Part shown: piece after piece, positions 50,159-58,957 of the stretch | How the letters are laid out: the number at the start of each line of letters is the position of its first letter | How positions within the stretch are numbered: the first letter of the stretch is position 1 | The notes under the pieces: generated by a model | What the model saw: only the letters and a program-made list of their open reading frames with translations | What the model was told of the DNA's origin: nothing | The model's database searches: none | Source: Alcaligenaceae bacterium SAGV5 | GTDB taxonomy: Bacteria; Pseudomonadota; Gammaproteobacteria; Burkholderiales; Burkholderiaceae_B | NCBI GenBank assembly: GCA_009360345.1 | Contig: SPDP01000001.1 | Span: forward strand, 434,001 to 498,000 | Direction of reading: 5' to 3' | Length of the DNA: 64,000 nt | Translations under genes and position numbers: made by a program

Positions 50159-51430
50159 CTACACGCTGTAGACCGGCTCGTCCAGGCCGTCCGCCAGGTG
50201 TTTCTTGGCCCACTCCATCGGATCGGCGGCACGGTCCAGCAGGACGCCGGCGGCGCGCACGCGCTGCGCCGCGCCGTCCAGCGCCGGCGGCTCGGCACCG
50301 TTGGCCAGGCCCACGGCGGCTTCGTGCAGCATGCGGCGCGCCATGACGATGGCGCGGTCCGTGGGCAACAACCGTTCGGCCTCGTGGTCCTGGATGGGGC
50401 CCATGCTTTCCTGCAGCGACGCATCCTGCATGGCGAAACCGAACACGCCGCTGTAGGCGCGCTTCTCTCTCTGCGCCACGCGGTCGATCAGGTAGTCGTT
50501 GTCCTTGTTGGCCAGCGGGCGGAAGGTGACGGGATCACAGGGCGCGTGGATGCCCTTGCCCGCGTCCAGGTCCGCGCGCTCCTGCCCGGACAGCGGCTTG
50601 CCCGGATGGAAGTTGATGCTCCAGGCCCAGCAGTTGTGATCGTCGATGGGCACCCAGACGTGGCCGCCCAGGGCATGGTCGCCGAACGGCGGGATCAGGG
50701 TGAACCACGGGAACAGCCACTGGGTGACACGCCAGTAGTACGAGTCGGGTTCGCCGTTGCGGCGGCCGTACAGCGACAGGCCGAACGGGTTCTTTTCAAT
50801 GTCGAACACGACGTTGCCGTCGGCCTTGATGTAATCGTTGGCCTTGGTGCCCTGGTGCAGCGGATCGACGTCGACCTCGTAGCGGTGCACGTACGACACG
50901 TGGCTGGTGTCGATCCCGCCTTCCATGGCTTGCAGGTAGTTGGATTCCTGCAGCCGCTTGGACACGTAGATGTGGCTTTCCGGCAGGCCGCACCATTCGA
51001 CCTCGGGCAGGCTGGGCTGCGTCTCGGGCGGCCCCATGTAGGCCCAGACGAGGGAACCGCGCTCGATGCACGGATAGGCCTTGATGCCCATGCGGCCGCA
51101 GCTTTGCGGCGCCGACGGCACGTCCACGCATGCACCCAGGCGGTTGAATTTCAGGCCGTGGTAGGCGCAGCGGATGCCGTCCTCTTCGTTGCGGCCGAAG
51201 TACAGCGACACGCCGCGATGCGAACAGAACTCGTCGATCAGCCCCACTTGCCCGCTGCTGTCGCGGAACGTCAGCAGCTTCTCGCCCATGATCTGCACGC
51301 GCACCGGCGGACAGTCGGGCTCGGCGACCTCGCTCGATTTCAGGATGGGAACCCAATAGCGACGCAGCAGATTGCCCATGGGCGTGCCCGGGCCCGTGCG
51401 CACCAGGATTTCCGAGGTTTCCTTGTTCAT
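50159..51430 (-). CDS. Rieske aromatic ring-hydroxylating oxygenase, alpha subunit
   Basis: Oxygenase of 423 residues. The Rieske [2Fe-2S] ligands are C-S-H (IDEFCSHRGVSLYFGR) and C-x2-H (GIRCAYHGLKFNRLG), about residues 67-92. The mononuclear iron site is in AMEGGIDTSHVSYVHRYEVD (two His, about 170-180). The length and the GIDTSHVSYVH variant point to the phthalate/phenoxybenzoate dioxygenase branch (class I oxygenases). No reductase gene is nearby, so electrons must come from elsewhere. GGAAGTGGAG precedes the ATG at 51430. It is divergent from an IclR regulator, across a spacer with an inverted repeat. Confidence 0.88.
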   Translation of the reverse strand: MNKETSEILVRTGPGTPMGNLLRRYWVPILKSSEVAEPDCPPVRVQIMGEKLLTFRDSSGQVGLIDEFCSHRGVSLYFGRNEEDGIRCAYHGLKFNRLGACVDVPSAPQSCGRMGIKAYPCIERGSLVWAYMGPPETQPSLPEVEWCGLPESHIYVSKRLQESNYLQAMEGGIDTSHVSYVHRYEVDVDPLHQGTKANDYIKADGNVVFDIEKNPFGLSLYGRRNGEPDSYYWRVTQWLFPWFTLIPPFGDHALGGHVWVPIDDHNCWAWSINFHPGKPLSGQERADLDAGKGIHAPCDPVTFRPLANKDNDYLIDRVAQREKRAYSGVFGFAMQDASLQESMGPIQDHEAERLLPTDRAIVMARRMLHEAAVGLANGAEPPALDGAAQRVRAAGVLLDRAADPMEWAKKHLADGLDEPVYSV

Positions 51431-51452
51431 GACTCCACTTCCTTCAACAGGA

Positions 51453-51493
51453 TATGTCCGTTCTGTGATAATTAAGTCCATTCTACGGACATA
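51453..51493. promoter_or_regulatory. Inverted repeat, probable IclR operator
   Basis: TATGTCCGT (51453-51461) and ACGGACATA (51485-51493) form a perfect 9-bp inverted repeat with a 23-base AT-rich centre. The inner half also repeats GTCCGTTCTG as GTCCATTCTA. It lies between the Rieske gene and the IclR gene, 23 bases upstream of the oxygenase start. Confidence 0.55.
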
Positions 51494-51585
51494 AAGCGGA
51501 TTGTCAACGGGCAGGCGGCAACGGAACCCGGTGGCGGCTCGGCTACGATGTCGAGTTCGATGGACAGAGACAAACGAGGAAAGGC

Positions 51586-52350
51586 GTGGCGGAAACCGAG
51601 AAACCGGGCGAAAGCGTGCGGGCCGTGGACCGGGCCCTGGAGATCCTGCTGGCCTTCACGGCCACGGACTACGAGCTGACGGTGGGACAGTTGCTCAAGC
51701 GCGTGGACCTGAGTCGGCCCACGCTGTACCGCCTGCTGTACACACTGGAGCAATGCGGCTTCGTGGTGTCGGAAGGCGATCCGCAAAAATTCCGCCTGGG
51801 CCCTTCGGTGGGCCAACTGGCCCATGTCTGGACGTCCAGCCTGGACCTGAGCGCGCTGGCGGCGCTGCCGATGCAGCGGCTGCGCGAGCAGACGGGCGAG
51901 ACGGTCGCCCTGTTCGTGCTGCAAGGCGGCGACCGGCTCTGCATCGCCGAACTGCCCAGTCCCCAGCCCTTGAGCTTCAAGCGCGGCATCGGCTATCGCG
52001 AACGCATCTCGGTGGGTGCCAGCGGCCGGGCCATCCTGGCCAGCATCGGACAAGGCGACGCAGACCGGCGACGCTACGCGGCCGAGCGCGGCCTGGACAT
52101 CGCGCGGCCGGCCGAGGACCTGGACATGGTGAAGCGGCGGGGTTATGCCGTCAGCAAGGACGAACTGATACAGGGCGCGGTGGCCATCGCCGCGCCGTTC
52201 TTCGATCGCAGCGGCCAGGTGGCGGGCTCGCTGGGCGTGTTCGGCCCCGGCGCGCGGCTGCCCGCCGACCGCATCGAGGAATTCGGGGAAATGGTGGTGC
52301 GGGAAGCCGCCGAATTGTCGCGCACGCTGGGTAGCCGGACGGCCCCCTGA
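51586..52350 (+). CDS. IclR-family transcriptional regulator
   Basis: Regulator of 254 residues with GTG start (GAGGAAAGG upstream). N-terminal winged helix-turn-helix (about 12-72: VDRALEILLAFTATDYELTV, VDLSRPTLYRLLYTLEQCGF). Effector domain with FKRGIGYRERISVGASGRAI and LIQGAVAIAAPFFDRSGQVA, GSLGVFGPGARL. It should control the divergent Rieske-Bug-SDR operon, responding to the aromatic substrate or product, as is common for IclR proteins of aromatic catabolism. Confidence 0.88.
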   Translation: MAETEKPGESVRAVDRALEILLAFTATDYELTVGQLLKRVDLSRPTLYRLLYTLEQCGFVVSEGDPQKFRLGPSVGQLAHVWTSSLDLSALAALPMQRLREQTGETVALFVLQGGDRLCIAELPSPQPLSFKRGIGYRERISVGASGRAILASIGQGDADRRRYAAERGLDIARPAEDLDMVKRRGYAVSKDELIQGAVAIAAPFFDRSGQVAGSLGVFGPGARLPADRIEEFGEMVVREAAELSRTLGSRTAP

Positions 52351-52360
52351 GCGTGGCGGA

Positions 52361-53515
52361 TCAGGCCCGCCGCGCCGGCGTGACGGCCGCGCGCGCGGCC
52401 GCCAGCCGCTGCGGATCCTGCGCTCGCAGCCGGACATCCGGACCCAGCCCGCGCACGTCCACGAAATGGAAACGGCGCGCCTGATCCAGGTCCTCGATCA
52501 GCGGCAAACGCGCCATGCCGGCGCCCTCGCCCAGCAGCATGGGCGCCATGTAGACCAGCAGTTCGTCCACGCAGCCGGCCTGCAGCAAGGCGCCGGTCAG
52601 CACCGCGCCGGCCTCGGCATGGACTTCGTTGATGTCGTGCTGCCCCAGCCAGCGCATGACGCCGGGCAGGTCGACGCGGCCGTCCACGTCCGGCAGGCAG
52701 ATGACCCGCGCGTTGCGCGCCGCCAGCTCGGCGGCGCGGCCGACATCCTCGCGCGCCGTGAAGATCCAGGTTTCCGTGCCGTCCAGCAAACGCGCATCGG
52801 CCGGCATGCGCAGTTGCGTATCGAGCACGATCTTGCGCGGCGGGCGCGTGGTCGCCACATGACGCACGTCCAGGCGCGGATCGTCGGCCAGCACGGTGCC
52901 GATGCCGGTCAGCACGGCGCAACTGCGCGCACGCCAATGATGGCCATCGGCGCGCGCGGCCTCGCCGGTGATCCATTGCGACGCGCCATTGGGCAACGCG
53001 CTGCGTCCGTCCAGGGAAGCCGCCATCTTGGCCCAGAGCCAGGGCGTGCCGCGGCTCATGCGGGAGACGAAGCCGATGTTCAGCGCCAGCGCTTCATCCA
53101 GGCACACACCCGCCGTGACGGCGATGCCCGCGGCACGCAGCCGCGCCAGGCCTGCACCATTGACGCGCGGATTGGGATCGCCCATCGCCACCACCACCCG
53201 CGCCGGCGCGGCGGCAATCAGGGCGTCCACGCAAGGCGGCGTGCGCCCATGGTGGCTGCACGGTTCGAGCGTGACGTACACAGTCGCGCCCGCGACCGGC
53301 AATCCGCGCGCGTGCGCATCGCGCAGCGCCCGGACCTCGGCATGCGGCCCGCCCACGGGCTGGGTCGCGCCTTCGCCCAGGACCTGGCCCTCGCGCACGA
53401 TCACGCAACCCACGCGCGGATTCGGCGAGGTCGTATACAGGACGCTCTCGGCGAGCGACAACGCCCGCCTCATCCAGGCGGCATCCTCGGGACGTTCGGC
53501 GATATCGGCGCTCAT
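52361..53515 (-). CDS. ribD: Bifunctional diaminohydroxyphosphoribosylaminopyrimidine deaminase / uracil reductase (RibD)
   Basis: Second and third steps of riboflavin synthesis. The deaminase domain (about 10-150) has zinc ligands HAEV (about 58) and EPCSHHGRTPPC (about 86-97). The reductase domain (about 150-375) has KMAASLDGRSALPNGASQWI and DELLVYMAPMLLGEGAGMAR. Length 384 residues is normal. It lies 6 bases after nrdR on the same strand. The usual following genes (ribE, ribBA) are absent; the 3' end meets the convergent IclR gene. Confidence 0.93.
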   Translation of the reverse strand: MSADIAERPEDAAWMRRALSLAESVLYTTSPNPRVGCVIVREGQVLGEGATQPVGGPHAEVRALRDAHARGLPVAGATVYVTLEPCSHHGRTPPCVDALIAAAPARVVVAMGDPNPRVNGAGLARLRAAGIAVTAGVCLDEALALNIGFVSRMSRGTPWLWAKMAASLDGRSALPNGASQWITGEAARADGHHWRARSCAVLTGIGTVLADDPRLDVRHVATTRPPRKIVLDTQLRMPADARLLDGTETWIFTAREDVGRAAELAARNARVICLPDVDGRVDLPGVMRWLGQHDINEVHAEAGAVLTGALLQAGCVDELLVYMAPMLLGEGAGMARLPLIEDLDQARRFHFVDVRGLGPDVRLRAQDPQRLAAARAAVTPARRA

Positions 53516-53521
53516 CGGGGG

Positions 53522-53995
53522 TCAGGACTTCGCAGCGGGGGGCCGGGGCCCCTGGATCTCGCGCACGACATCGGTGAATTCGTCCACGTCCTCGAAGCTC
53601 TTGTAGACCGAGGCAAAGCGGATATAGGCGATCTTGTCGAGCTTCTTGAGCTCCTGCATGACCAGTTCGCCCACACGCTCGGACGGCACCTCGCGCAGGC
53701 CGCTGGTCATCAGGGCTTCCTCGATGCGCGTGACGGCGGCTTCCACCGCGTCGGCGCTGACGGCCCGCTTGCGCAGCGCCAGCATCAGGCTGCCGCGCAG
53801 CTTGCCCTGGTCGTACTCGGACCGGCTGCCATTGCGCTTGACCACCGCCGGCAGCGACAGCTCCACCCGCTCGTAGGTGGTGAAACGCCGGTCGCACTGC
53901 GTGCAGCGACGGCGCCGGCGAATGGCGCTGCCCTCTTCCAGCACCCGGGTGTCCATCACCTGGGTGTCGTCATGGCGACAGAAAGGACACTTCAT
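53522..53995 (-). CDS. nrdR: Transcriptional repressor NrdR
   Basis: ATP/dATP-sensing repressor of ribonucleotide reductase genes, 157 residues. Zinc ribbon: [20 protein letters not shown] (CxxC) with [17 protein letters not shown] (second CxxC, residues 31-34). ATP-cone domain: [20 protein letters not shown] and [19 protein letters not shown]. It sits between glyA and ribD, an order conserved in betaproteobacteria. Confidence 0.95.
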   Translation of the reverse strand: MKCPFCRHDDTQVMDTRVLEEGSAIRRRRRCTQCDRRFTTYERVELSLPAVVKRNGSRSEYDQGKLRGSLMLALRKRAVSADAVEAAVTRIEEALMTSGLREVPSERVGELVMQELKKLDKIAYIRFASVYKSFEDVDEFTDVVREIQGPRPPAAKS

Positions 53996-54030
53996 GTGTG
54001 GTCCTCGATCCTCTGCAACCTAGCCCCCCT

Positions 54031-54113
54031 CCAGGGCGCCGCGGATCCGGCTCCGCCGGTCCGCCAGCGCCGCCCCCTCGAGGGGGCGCGCCCGAAGGGC
54101 GTAGGGGGTGGGC
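54031..54113 (-). repeat. Intergenic hairpin repeat, sub-type B, copy 3
   Basis: Full copy in the minus orientation: TACGCCCTTCGGGCG hairpin, CCCCCTCGAGGGGG hairpin, then GGCGC...GGACCGGC-GGA-GCCGGATCC...GGCGCC. It fills the glyA-nrdR spacer and ends just before the glyA stop codon (54118 side). Confidence 0.8.
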
Positions 54114-54117
54114 CCTA

Positions 54118-55365
54118 CTACCCGCCGTAGACCGGGAACTTGGCGGTCAGGGCGTTGACGCGCTCGCGCACGGCCGCGATGTTGGCCTCGTCGCGCGGAT
54201 TGTCCAGCACGTCGGCGATGAGGTTGGCGGTCAGGCGGGCCTCGTCTTCCTTGAAGCCGCGGGTGGTCATGGCCGGCGAACCGACACGCACGCCGCTGGT
54301 CACGAAGGGCTTTTCCGGATCGTTCGGGATGGCGTTCTTGTTGACCGTGATGTGGGCCTGGCCCAGGGCCAGTTCGGCGTCCTTGCCGGTGATGCCCTTG
54401 GCGCGCAGGTCCACCAGCATGACGTGGCTTTCGGTACGCCCCGACACGATGCGCAGGCCGCGCTCGACCAGCGTCTCGGCCATCACCTTGGCGTTGGCCA
54501 CGACCTGGGCGGCGTACTGCTTGAACGAGGGATCCAGCGCTTCCTTGAAGGCCACCGCCTTGGCGGCGATGACGTGCTCCAGCGGACCGCCCTGGATGCC
54601 CGGGAAGATGGCCGAATTGACGGCCTTCTCGAACTCGGCCTTGCACATGATCAGGCCGCCGCGCGGGCCGCGCAGCGACTTGTGGGTGGTCGAGGTGACG
54701 AAATCGGCGTGCGGGACCGGGTTGGGATAGGCGCCGCCGGCGACCAGGCCGGCGTAGTGGGCGATATCGACCATGAACAGCGCGCCGTTGGCCTTGGCGA
54801 TCTCGGCGAACCGGGCGAAGTCGATGCGCAGCGCATAGGCAGAGGCGCCGGCCACGATCAGCTTGGGCTTGTGCTCGGCGGCCAGGCGCGCGACCTGGTC
54901 GTAGTCGATTTCTTCCCGGGCGTCCAGGCCGTAGGACAGGAAGTTGTACAGCTTGCCCGAGGCATTGACCGGCGAGCCGTGCGTCAGGTGGCCGCCCTCG
55001 GCCAGGCTCATGCCCAGCACGGTGTCGCCGGGCTTGAGCACGGCCATGTACACGCCCTGGTTGGCCTGCGAGCCCGAGTTGGGCTGCACGTTCACGGCAT
55101 CGGCGCCGAAGATCTGCTTGGCGCGGTCGATGGCCAGCTGTTCGACGATGTCGACGAACTCGCAGCCGCCGTAATAGCGCTTGCCGGGATAGCCTTCGGC
55201 ATACTTGTTGGTGAGCTGCGTGCCCTGGGCCTGCATGACCGCGGGGCTGGCGTAGTTTTCCGAGGCGATCAGCTCGATGTGCTGTTCCTGGCGCTGGTTT
55301 TCCAGCTCGATGGCGGACCAGAGTTCGGGATCGGCCTGGGCGATGGTGACGTTGCGGTCGAACAT
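54118..55365 (-). CDS. glyA: Serine hydroxymethyltransferase
   Basis: PLP enzyme interconverting serine and glycine with tetrahydrofolate, 415 residues. PLP-lysine in [20 protein letters not shown] (Lys about 228), [34 protein letters not shown] and C-terminal [20 protein letters not shown] are all present. The ATG at 55365 has AGGAAG upstream; the longer upstream frame overlaps the riboswitch leader and is not coding. Expression should be controlled by the ZTP riboswitch at 55515-55655. Confidence 0.96.
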   Translation of the reverse strand: MFDRNVTIAQADPELWSAIELENQRQEQHIELIASENYASPAVMQAQGTQLTNKYAEGYPGKRYYGGCEFVDIVEQLAIDRAKQIFGADAVNVQPNSGSQANQGVYMAVLKPGDTVLGMSLAEGGHLTHGSPVNASGKLYNFLSYGLDAREEIDYDQVARLAAEHKPKLIVAGASAYALRIDFARFAEIAKANGALFMVDIAHYAGLVAGGAYPNPVPHADFVTSTTHKSLRGPRGGLIMCKAEFEKAVNSAIFPGIQGGPLEHVIAAKAVAFKEALDPSFKQYAAQVVANAKVMAETLVERGLRIVSGRTESHVMLVDLRAKGITGKDAELALGQAHITVNKNAIPNDPEKPFVTSGVRVGSPAMTTRGFKEDEARLTANLIADVLDNPRDEANIAAVRERVNALTAKFPVYGG

Positions 55366-55773
55366 GACGGTTTGCTTCCTGTGCAGAACGAGGCCAACCG
55401 GCGAGTTCAACGCGACCGGCCAGCCGATATGACGGAAACCGCGCCACATCGCCCTGCTGCGCCTGCGCGGCAGGGCAGCCGAAACGAAAGACGGCGTGAC
55501 GCGATCTACGAATCTGCCTAACGGCTGCCCAGGCGAACGGCGGGCGGCGCGGCCGCGCCCCGGATGGGACGAACCGAACCGCCGAAAACCCTGCGCTTCC
55601 TTGTGGTAAACCCACCTAGGCCCGGGGCCTAGAGTCGCCAGTTACGCAGGGTGAAGGCAGCGGCTAGTTTACCCCAGACTGGTGCGCCATGGCGCGGGTC
55701 TGCGCGGCGGCGCAACATGGGCTATCGTGGCGGCCTGACCGTGATCGACAACCGACCTTCAGGACTTTCCCCG
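55366..55773. other. Divergent spacer between glyA and the 2-hydroxyacid dehydrogenase
   Basis: This 408-base gap holds the glyA leader with the ZTP riboswitch (55515-55655). TAAACT on the minus strand (55671-55666) is a candidate glyA -10 box. No clear promoter for the dehydrogenase gene and no further gene was seen. Confidence 0.6.
55515..55655 (-). ncRNA. ZTP (pfl) riboswitch of glyA
   Basis: On the minus strand P1 is CCCTGCG (55651-55645) pairing with CGCAGGG; it encloses TAACTGGCGAC and GGTGGGTTTACCAC followed by AAGGAAGCG. After a variable linker comes the second conserved part GCCGTTCGCCTGGGCA (about 55541-55526), the hallmark pseudoknot/ZMP pocket. The class activates one-carbon and purine genes such as glyA, purH and folD when 10-formyl-tetrahydrofolate is low. 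It lies 150 bases upstream of the glyA start. A repeat (GTTAGGCAG against CTGCCTAAC-like) after the aptamer could form the expression platform. Confidence 0.83.
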
Positions 55774-56709
55774 ATGACGCACCGCATCCTGCAGATAGCC
55801 TCCATCACACCCGCCGTCGACACCCGCCTGGCACGCGACTACGACATCGCGCCGCTGTGGAAACAGACGGATCCCGCCGCCTTCCTGGCCGCGCACGGCG
55901 CCGGATTCGAAGGCATCGCGATCCACGTGCGGGACGCCTGCGGCGCCGAGATCCTGAAGGCCCTCCCCAATGCCCGCGTCATCGCCAATTTCGGCGTGGG
56001 CTACGACCGGATAGACATCGATACCGCCAAGCGCCAGGGCATGCAGATCAGCAACACGCCGGAAGTGCTGGACGGCTGTGTCGCCGACCTGGCTATGGGC
56101 CTGGCGATCGACGCGGCGCGCGGCATCTCCGTCGCCACCCGCTTCGTGCGGGCCGGTGGCTGGAAAACGGGCCAGCGCCCGCTGATGACCCGGGTCCACG
56201 GCAAGAACATGGGCCTGCTGGGCTTCGGCGGCATCGGCCAGGCCATCGGCCGGCGCGCCGCCGGCTTCGACATGGCGGTGCGCTACCACACGCGCCGGCC
56301 GGTCGCGGGCTCCCCGCACCAGCACGAACCGTCGCTGGCCGAACTGGCCCGATGGGCCGATTTCCTGGTCGTGGCCTGCCCCGGCGGCGCCGCCACCCGC
56401 CATCTGGTGAACGCGGAAATCCTGGAGGCGCTGGGGCCGTCCGGCATCCTGGTGAACATCGCGCGCGGCAGCGTGGTGGACGAGGCCGCGTTGGTCCGGG
56501 CCTTGCAGGAAGGCCGCCTGGGCGGCGCCGGCCTGGACGTGTTCGAGAACGAGCCCGACGTGCCCCAGGCCCTGCTGGAAATGGACAACGTGGTGGCGGT
56601 GTCGCACATCGCCGGCTTCACCCGCGAATCGCGGGCGGACATGGAAGCCCGCGTGTGCGACAACCTGGATGCGTTTTTCCGCACCGGGCAGGTGTTGAAC
56701 CCGGTCTGA
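55774..56709 (+). CDS. D-isomer-specific 2-hydroxyacid dehydrogenase
   Basis: NAD(P)-dependent reductase of 311 residues, likely acting on glyoxylate, hydroxypyruvate or a related 2-keto acid. NAD-binding motif GKNMGLLGFGGIGQAIGRRA (about 145-164); catalytic Arg in NIARGSVVDEAALVRAL (about 229-232), Glu in VFENEPDVPQALLE and His in VAVSHIAGFTRESR (about 283). It is divergent from glyA. The ATG at 55774 was chosen because the sequence before it is not conserved-looking. Exact substrate cannot be told. Confidence 0.86.
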   Translation: MTHRILQIASITPAVDTRLARDYDIAPLWKQTDPAAFLAAHGAGFEGIAIHVRDACGAEILKALPNARVIANFGVGYDRIDIDTAKRQGMQISNTPEVLDGCVADLAMGLAIDAARGISVATRFVRAGGWKTGQRPLMTRVHGKNMGLLGFGGIGQAIGRRAAGFDMAVRYHTRRPVAGSPHQHEPSLAELARWADFLVVACPGGAATRHLVNAEILEALGPSGILVNIARGSVVDEAALVRALQEGRLGGAGLDVFENEPDVPQALLEMDNVVAVSHIAGFTRESRADMEARVCDNLDAFFRTGQVLNPV

Positions 56710-56742
56710 GCGGAAGCCCGGGCGGCCTGCCGGGAACAGGCC

Positions 56743-57756
56743 CTAGACCGACGCCCCCGAGAACTTCACCACCTCGGACCACTTGCGGCTTTCTTCCTGG
56801 ACCTTGCGGGCATAGTCGGCCGCGCCGCCCAGCAGCGGCTCGGCGCCTTCGATGCCGAGCTTGGACTGGAATTCGGGCGTGGAGGCCGCCTTCAGGATCT
56901 CGGCGCCGAGTTGCGCCACGTCCGCCTGCGGCACGCCCTTGGGGGCCAGGATGCCGTAGGTAAGCGTGCTCTCGAACCCGGCCAGCGCGGGGACACCGGA
57001 CTCGGCCACGGTCGGCACGTCCGGCAACAGGGCCAGCCGCTTCGCGCTCGTGACGGCCAGCGCCCGCAGCTTGCCCGCCTTGACCAGCGCCATGGCGGCC
57101 GGGATCACGCTGAAGCTGAAATCCACCTGGCCGCCAGCCACGTCGGCCAGCGCCGGCGCCGTGCCCTTGTACGGCGCATGGACGGCGCGCGCCCCCAGGG
57201 CGTGCAGGAACATTTCCGCCGTCAGGTGGCCGCCCGTGCCGGCGCCGCTGGACGCATAGGCCAGGTCGGCATTCTTGGCCTTGAGCGCGTCGGCCAGTTG
57301 CGCGACGGTCTTGACGGGCGAGGCGGCCGGCACCACCAGCAGCAAGGCCGACGACGCGAACATCGCGACCGGCTGCAGATCCGTGGAGGCGTTGAACGCC
57401 AGGTTCTTGTAGAGCGCGGGATTGATGGCGATCGTACCCGTGTGGCCGAGCAGGAAGGTGTTGCTGTCGGCCGCGGCGCGCACCACCAGTTCCGTGCCGA
57501 GATTGCCGCCGGCCCCCGGCTTGTTCTCGACGATGACATCCTTCTGGGTCATCGCGTTCAGGCTGAACGCGAGCTGGCGCGCGAACACGTCGTTCCCGCC
57601 GCCCGGCGCGAACGGCACGATGATGCGGGTCACCCGCTTGCGGCCCTGCGCCCAGGCGTTGGGCGCGGCGACGGCAGCCATGCCGAGGGCGGGCACGGCG
57701 GCCAGCAGGCGGCGGCGGGTGGAGCGGGAAACGGTGCGGGAAGTGGAGATCGTCAT
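56743..57756 (-). CDS. Bug/TctC-family periplasmic solute-binding protein
   Basis: Exported binding protein of 337 residues. The signal peptide is long with RSTRRRLLAAVPALGMAAVA; twin arginines (S-T-R-R-R-L) suggest possible Tat export. Family blocks: RIIVPFAPGGGNDVFARQLA, VENKPGAGGNLGTELVVRAA and VHAPYKGTAPALADVAGGQV. It is divergent from another Bug gene at 57956, with a 199-base spacer that holds no other gene. Confidence 0.87.
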   Translation of the reverse strand: MTISTSRTVSRSTRRRLLAAVPALGMAAVAAPNAWAQGRKRVTRIIVPFAPGGGNDVFARQLAFSLNAMTQKDVIVENKPGAGGNLGTELVVRAAADSNTFLLGHTGTIAINPALYKNLAFNASTDLQPVAMFASSALLLVVPAASPVKTVAQLADALKAKNADLAYASSGAGTGGHLTAEMFLHALGARAVHAPYKGTAPALADVAGGQVDFSFSVIPAAMALVKAGKLRALAVTSAKRLALLPDVPTVAESGVPALAGFESTLTYGILAPKGVPQADVAQLGAEILKAASTPEFQSKLGIEGAEPLLGGAADYARKVQEESRKWSEVVKFSGASV

Positions 57757-57955
57757 GTCTGGGAGGTGCGTGAAAAGCGGGGATCAAGCATAGCCGATCG
57801 CCCTGGACCGGCCTGACGGCGGAAACCCCTAGACCCGTCCCAGCCATATCAAAACGGCATAACAGCTGTCCATCGAAAGCGGTATCGGGCGGCGCCGCGC
57901 CTGACCACAATGCTCCTCCAGGCAGGACGACACTGCCGGACTACCAGGAGACATC

Positions 57956-58957
57956 ATGGACCGCCACCATCGCCCGCTCCGGCGCGGCTTCCTTTCCCAG
58001 CTGCTGCTCGCGCTCGCCACCCTCCTGGCCTCGCCGGCCGCGTGGCCGCAGGCCTTCCCGCAGAAACCGGTCAAGATCGTCGTCGGCTTCGGCCCGGGCG
58101 GACTGGGCGACACCGTGGTCCGGACCCTGGCGCAGAAAATGGCCGAGTCGCTGGGCCAGAGCGTCGTGGTCGAGAACGCGCCCGGCGCTGGCGGCATCAC
58201 GGCGGCCTCGATGGTCGCCCGCGCCGCGCCGGACGGCTACACCCTGCTGCTGGTCAGCGGACAGAACGCGTTCAGCCCCTACCTGTTCAAGTCGCTGCCC
58301 TACGACCCGGTGGACAGCTTCTCGATGATCTCCACCATCGGCACCTTCCATTTCCTGCTGGTGGCCGACAAGGACAGTCCGCTCAAGACCGTCGACGACG
58401 TCGTCGCCGCCGCCCGCCGGGATCCGGCGCATTTCAACATCGGCACGATCAGCGTCGGCAGCGCCCAGCACCTGTCCGCGCGCCTGTTCGCGACCATGGC
58501 GGGACTGGACGTCCCCATCGTCCCGTTCAAGTCCACCGGCGACGTCATCGCCGCGCTGCGCGGCCGTAATGTCCAGGTGGGGATGGAAACCGTCACCGGC
58601 GCGCTGGGCCAGATCCGCGGGGGCTCACTGCGGGCCATCGCGACCACGGGCTCCACGCGGATAGGGTTCCTGCCCGACGTGCCCACGATCGCGGAAAGCG
58701 GCATCCCGGCCCTGGCCAGGTACGAATCGGACTCCTGGAACGGCATCGTCGCCCCCGCCGGCACGCCACCCGCCGTGGTGCGCAAGCTCAACCAGGAAAT
58801 CGGCAAGGCCCTGCAATCGCCGGACGTGCGCCAGCGCTTTATCGCGCTGGGCATAGAGCCGCGCGGCAGCACGCCGGAGGCGCTCAAGGAGGTCTTCCGC
58901 AAGGACGCCGCCAAGTGGCGAGTCGTCATCGAAGAAGCCGGCATCGAGAAACAATGA
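57956..58957 (+). CDS. Bug/TctC-family periplasmic solute-binding protein
   Basis: Exported binding protein of 333 residues; signal peptide 1-32 ([20 protein letters not shown]). Family blocks: [40 protein letters not shown] and [20 protein letters not shown] (the usual PYKG is FKSTG here). Its stop overlaps the start of the class II aldolase gene by ATGA. The Bug-aldolase pair mirrors the aldolase-Bug pair at 7134-8956. Confidence 0.88.
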   Translation: MDRHHRPLRRGFLSQLLLALATLLASPAAWPQAFPQKPVKIVVGFGPGGLGDTVVRTLAQKMAESLGQSVVVENAPGAGGITAASMVARAAPDGYTLLLVSGQNAFSPYLFKSLPYDPVDSFSMISTIGTFHFLLVADKDSPLKTVDDVVAAARRDPAHFNIGTISVGSAQHLSARLFATMAGLDVPIVPFKSTGDVIAALRGRNVQVGMETVTGALGQIRGGSLRAIATTGSTRIGFLPDVPTIAESGIPALARYESDSWNGIVAPAGTPPAVVRKLNQEIGKALQSPDVRQRFIALGIEPRGSTPEALKEVFRKDAAKWRVVIEEAGIEKQ

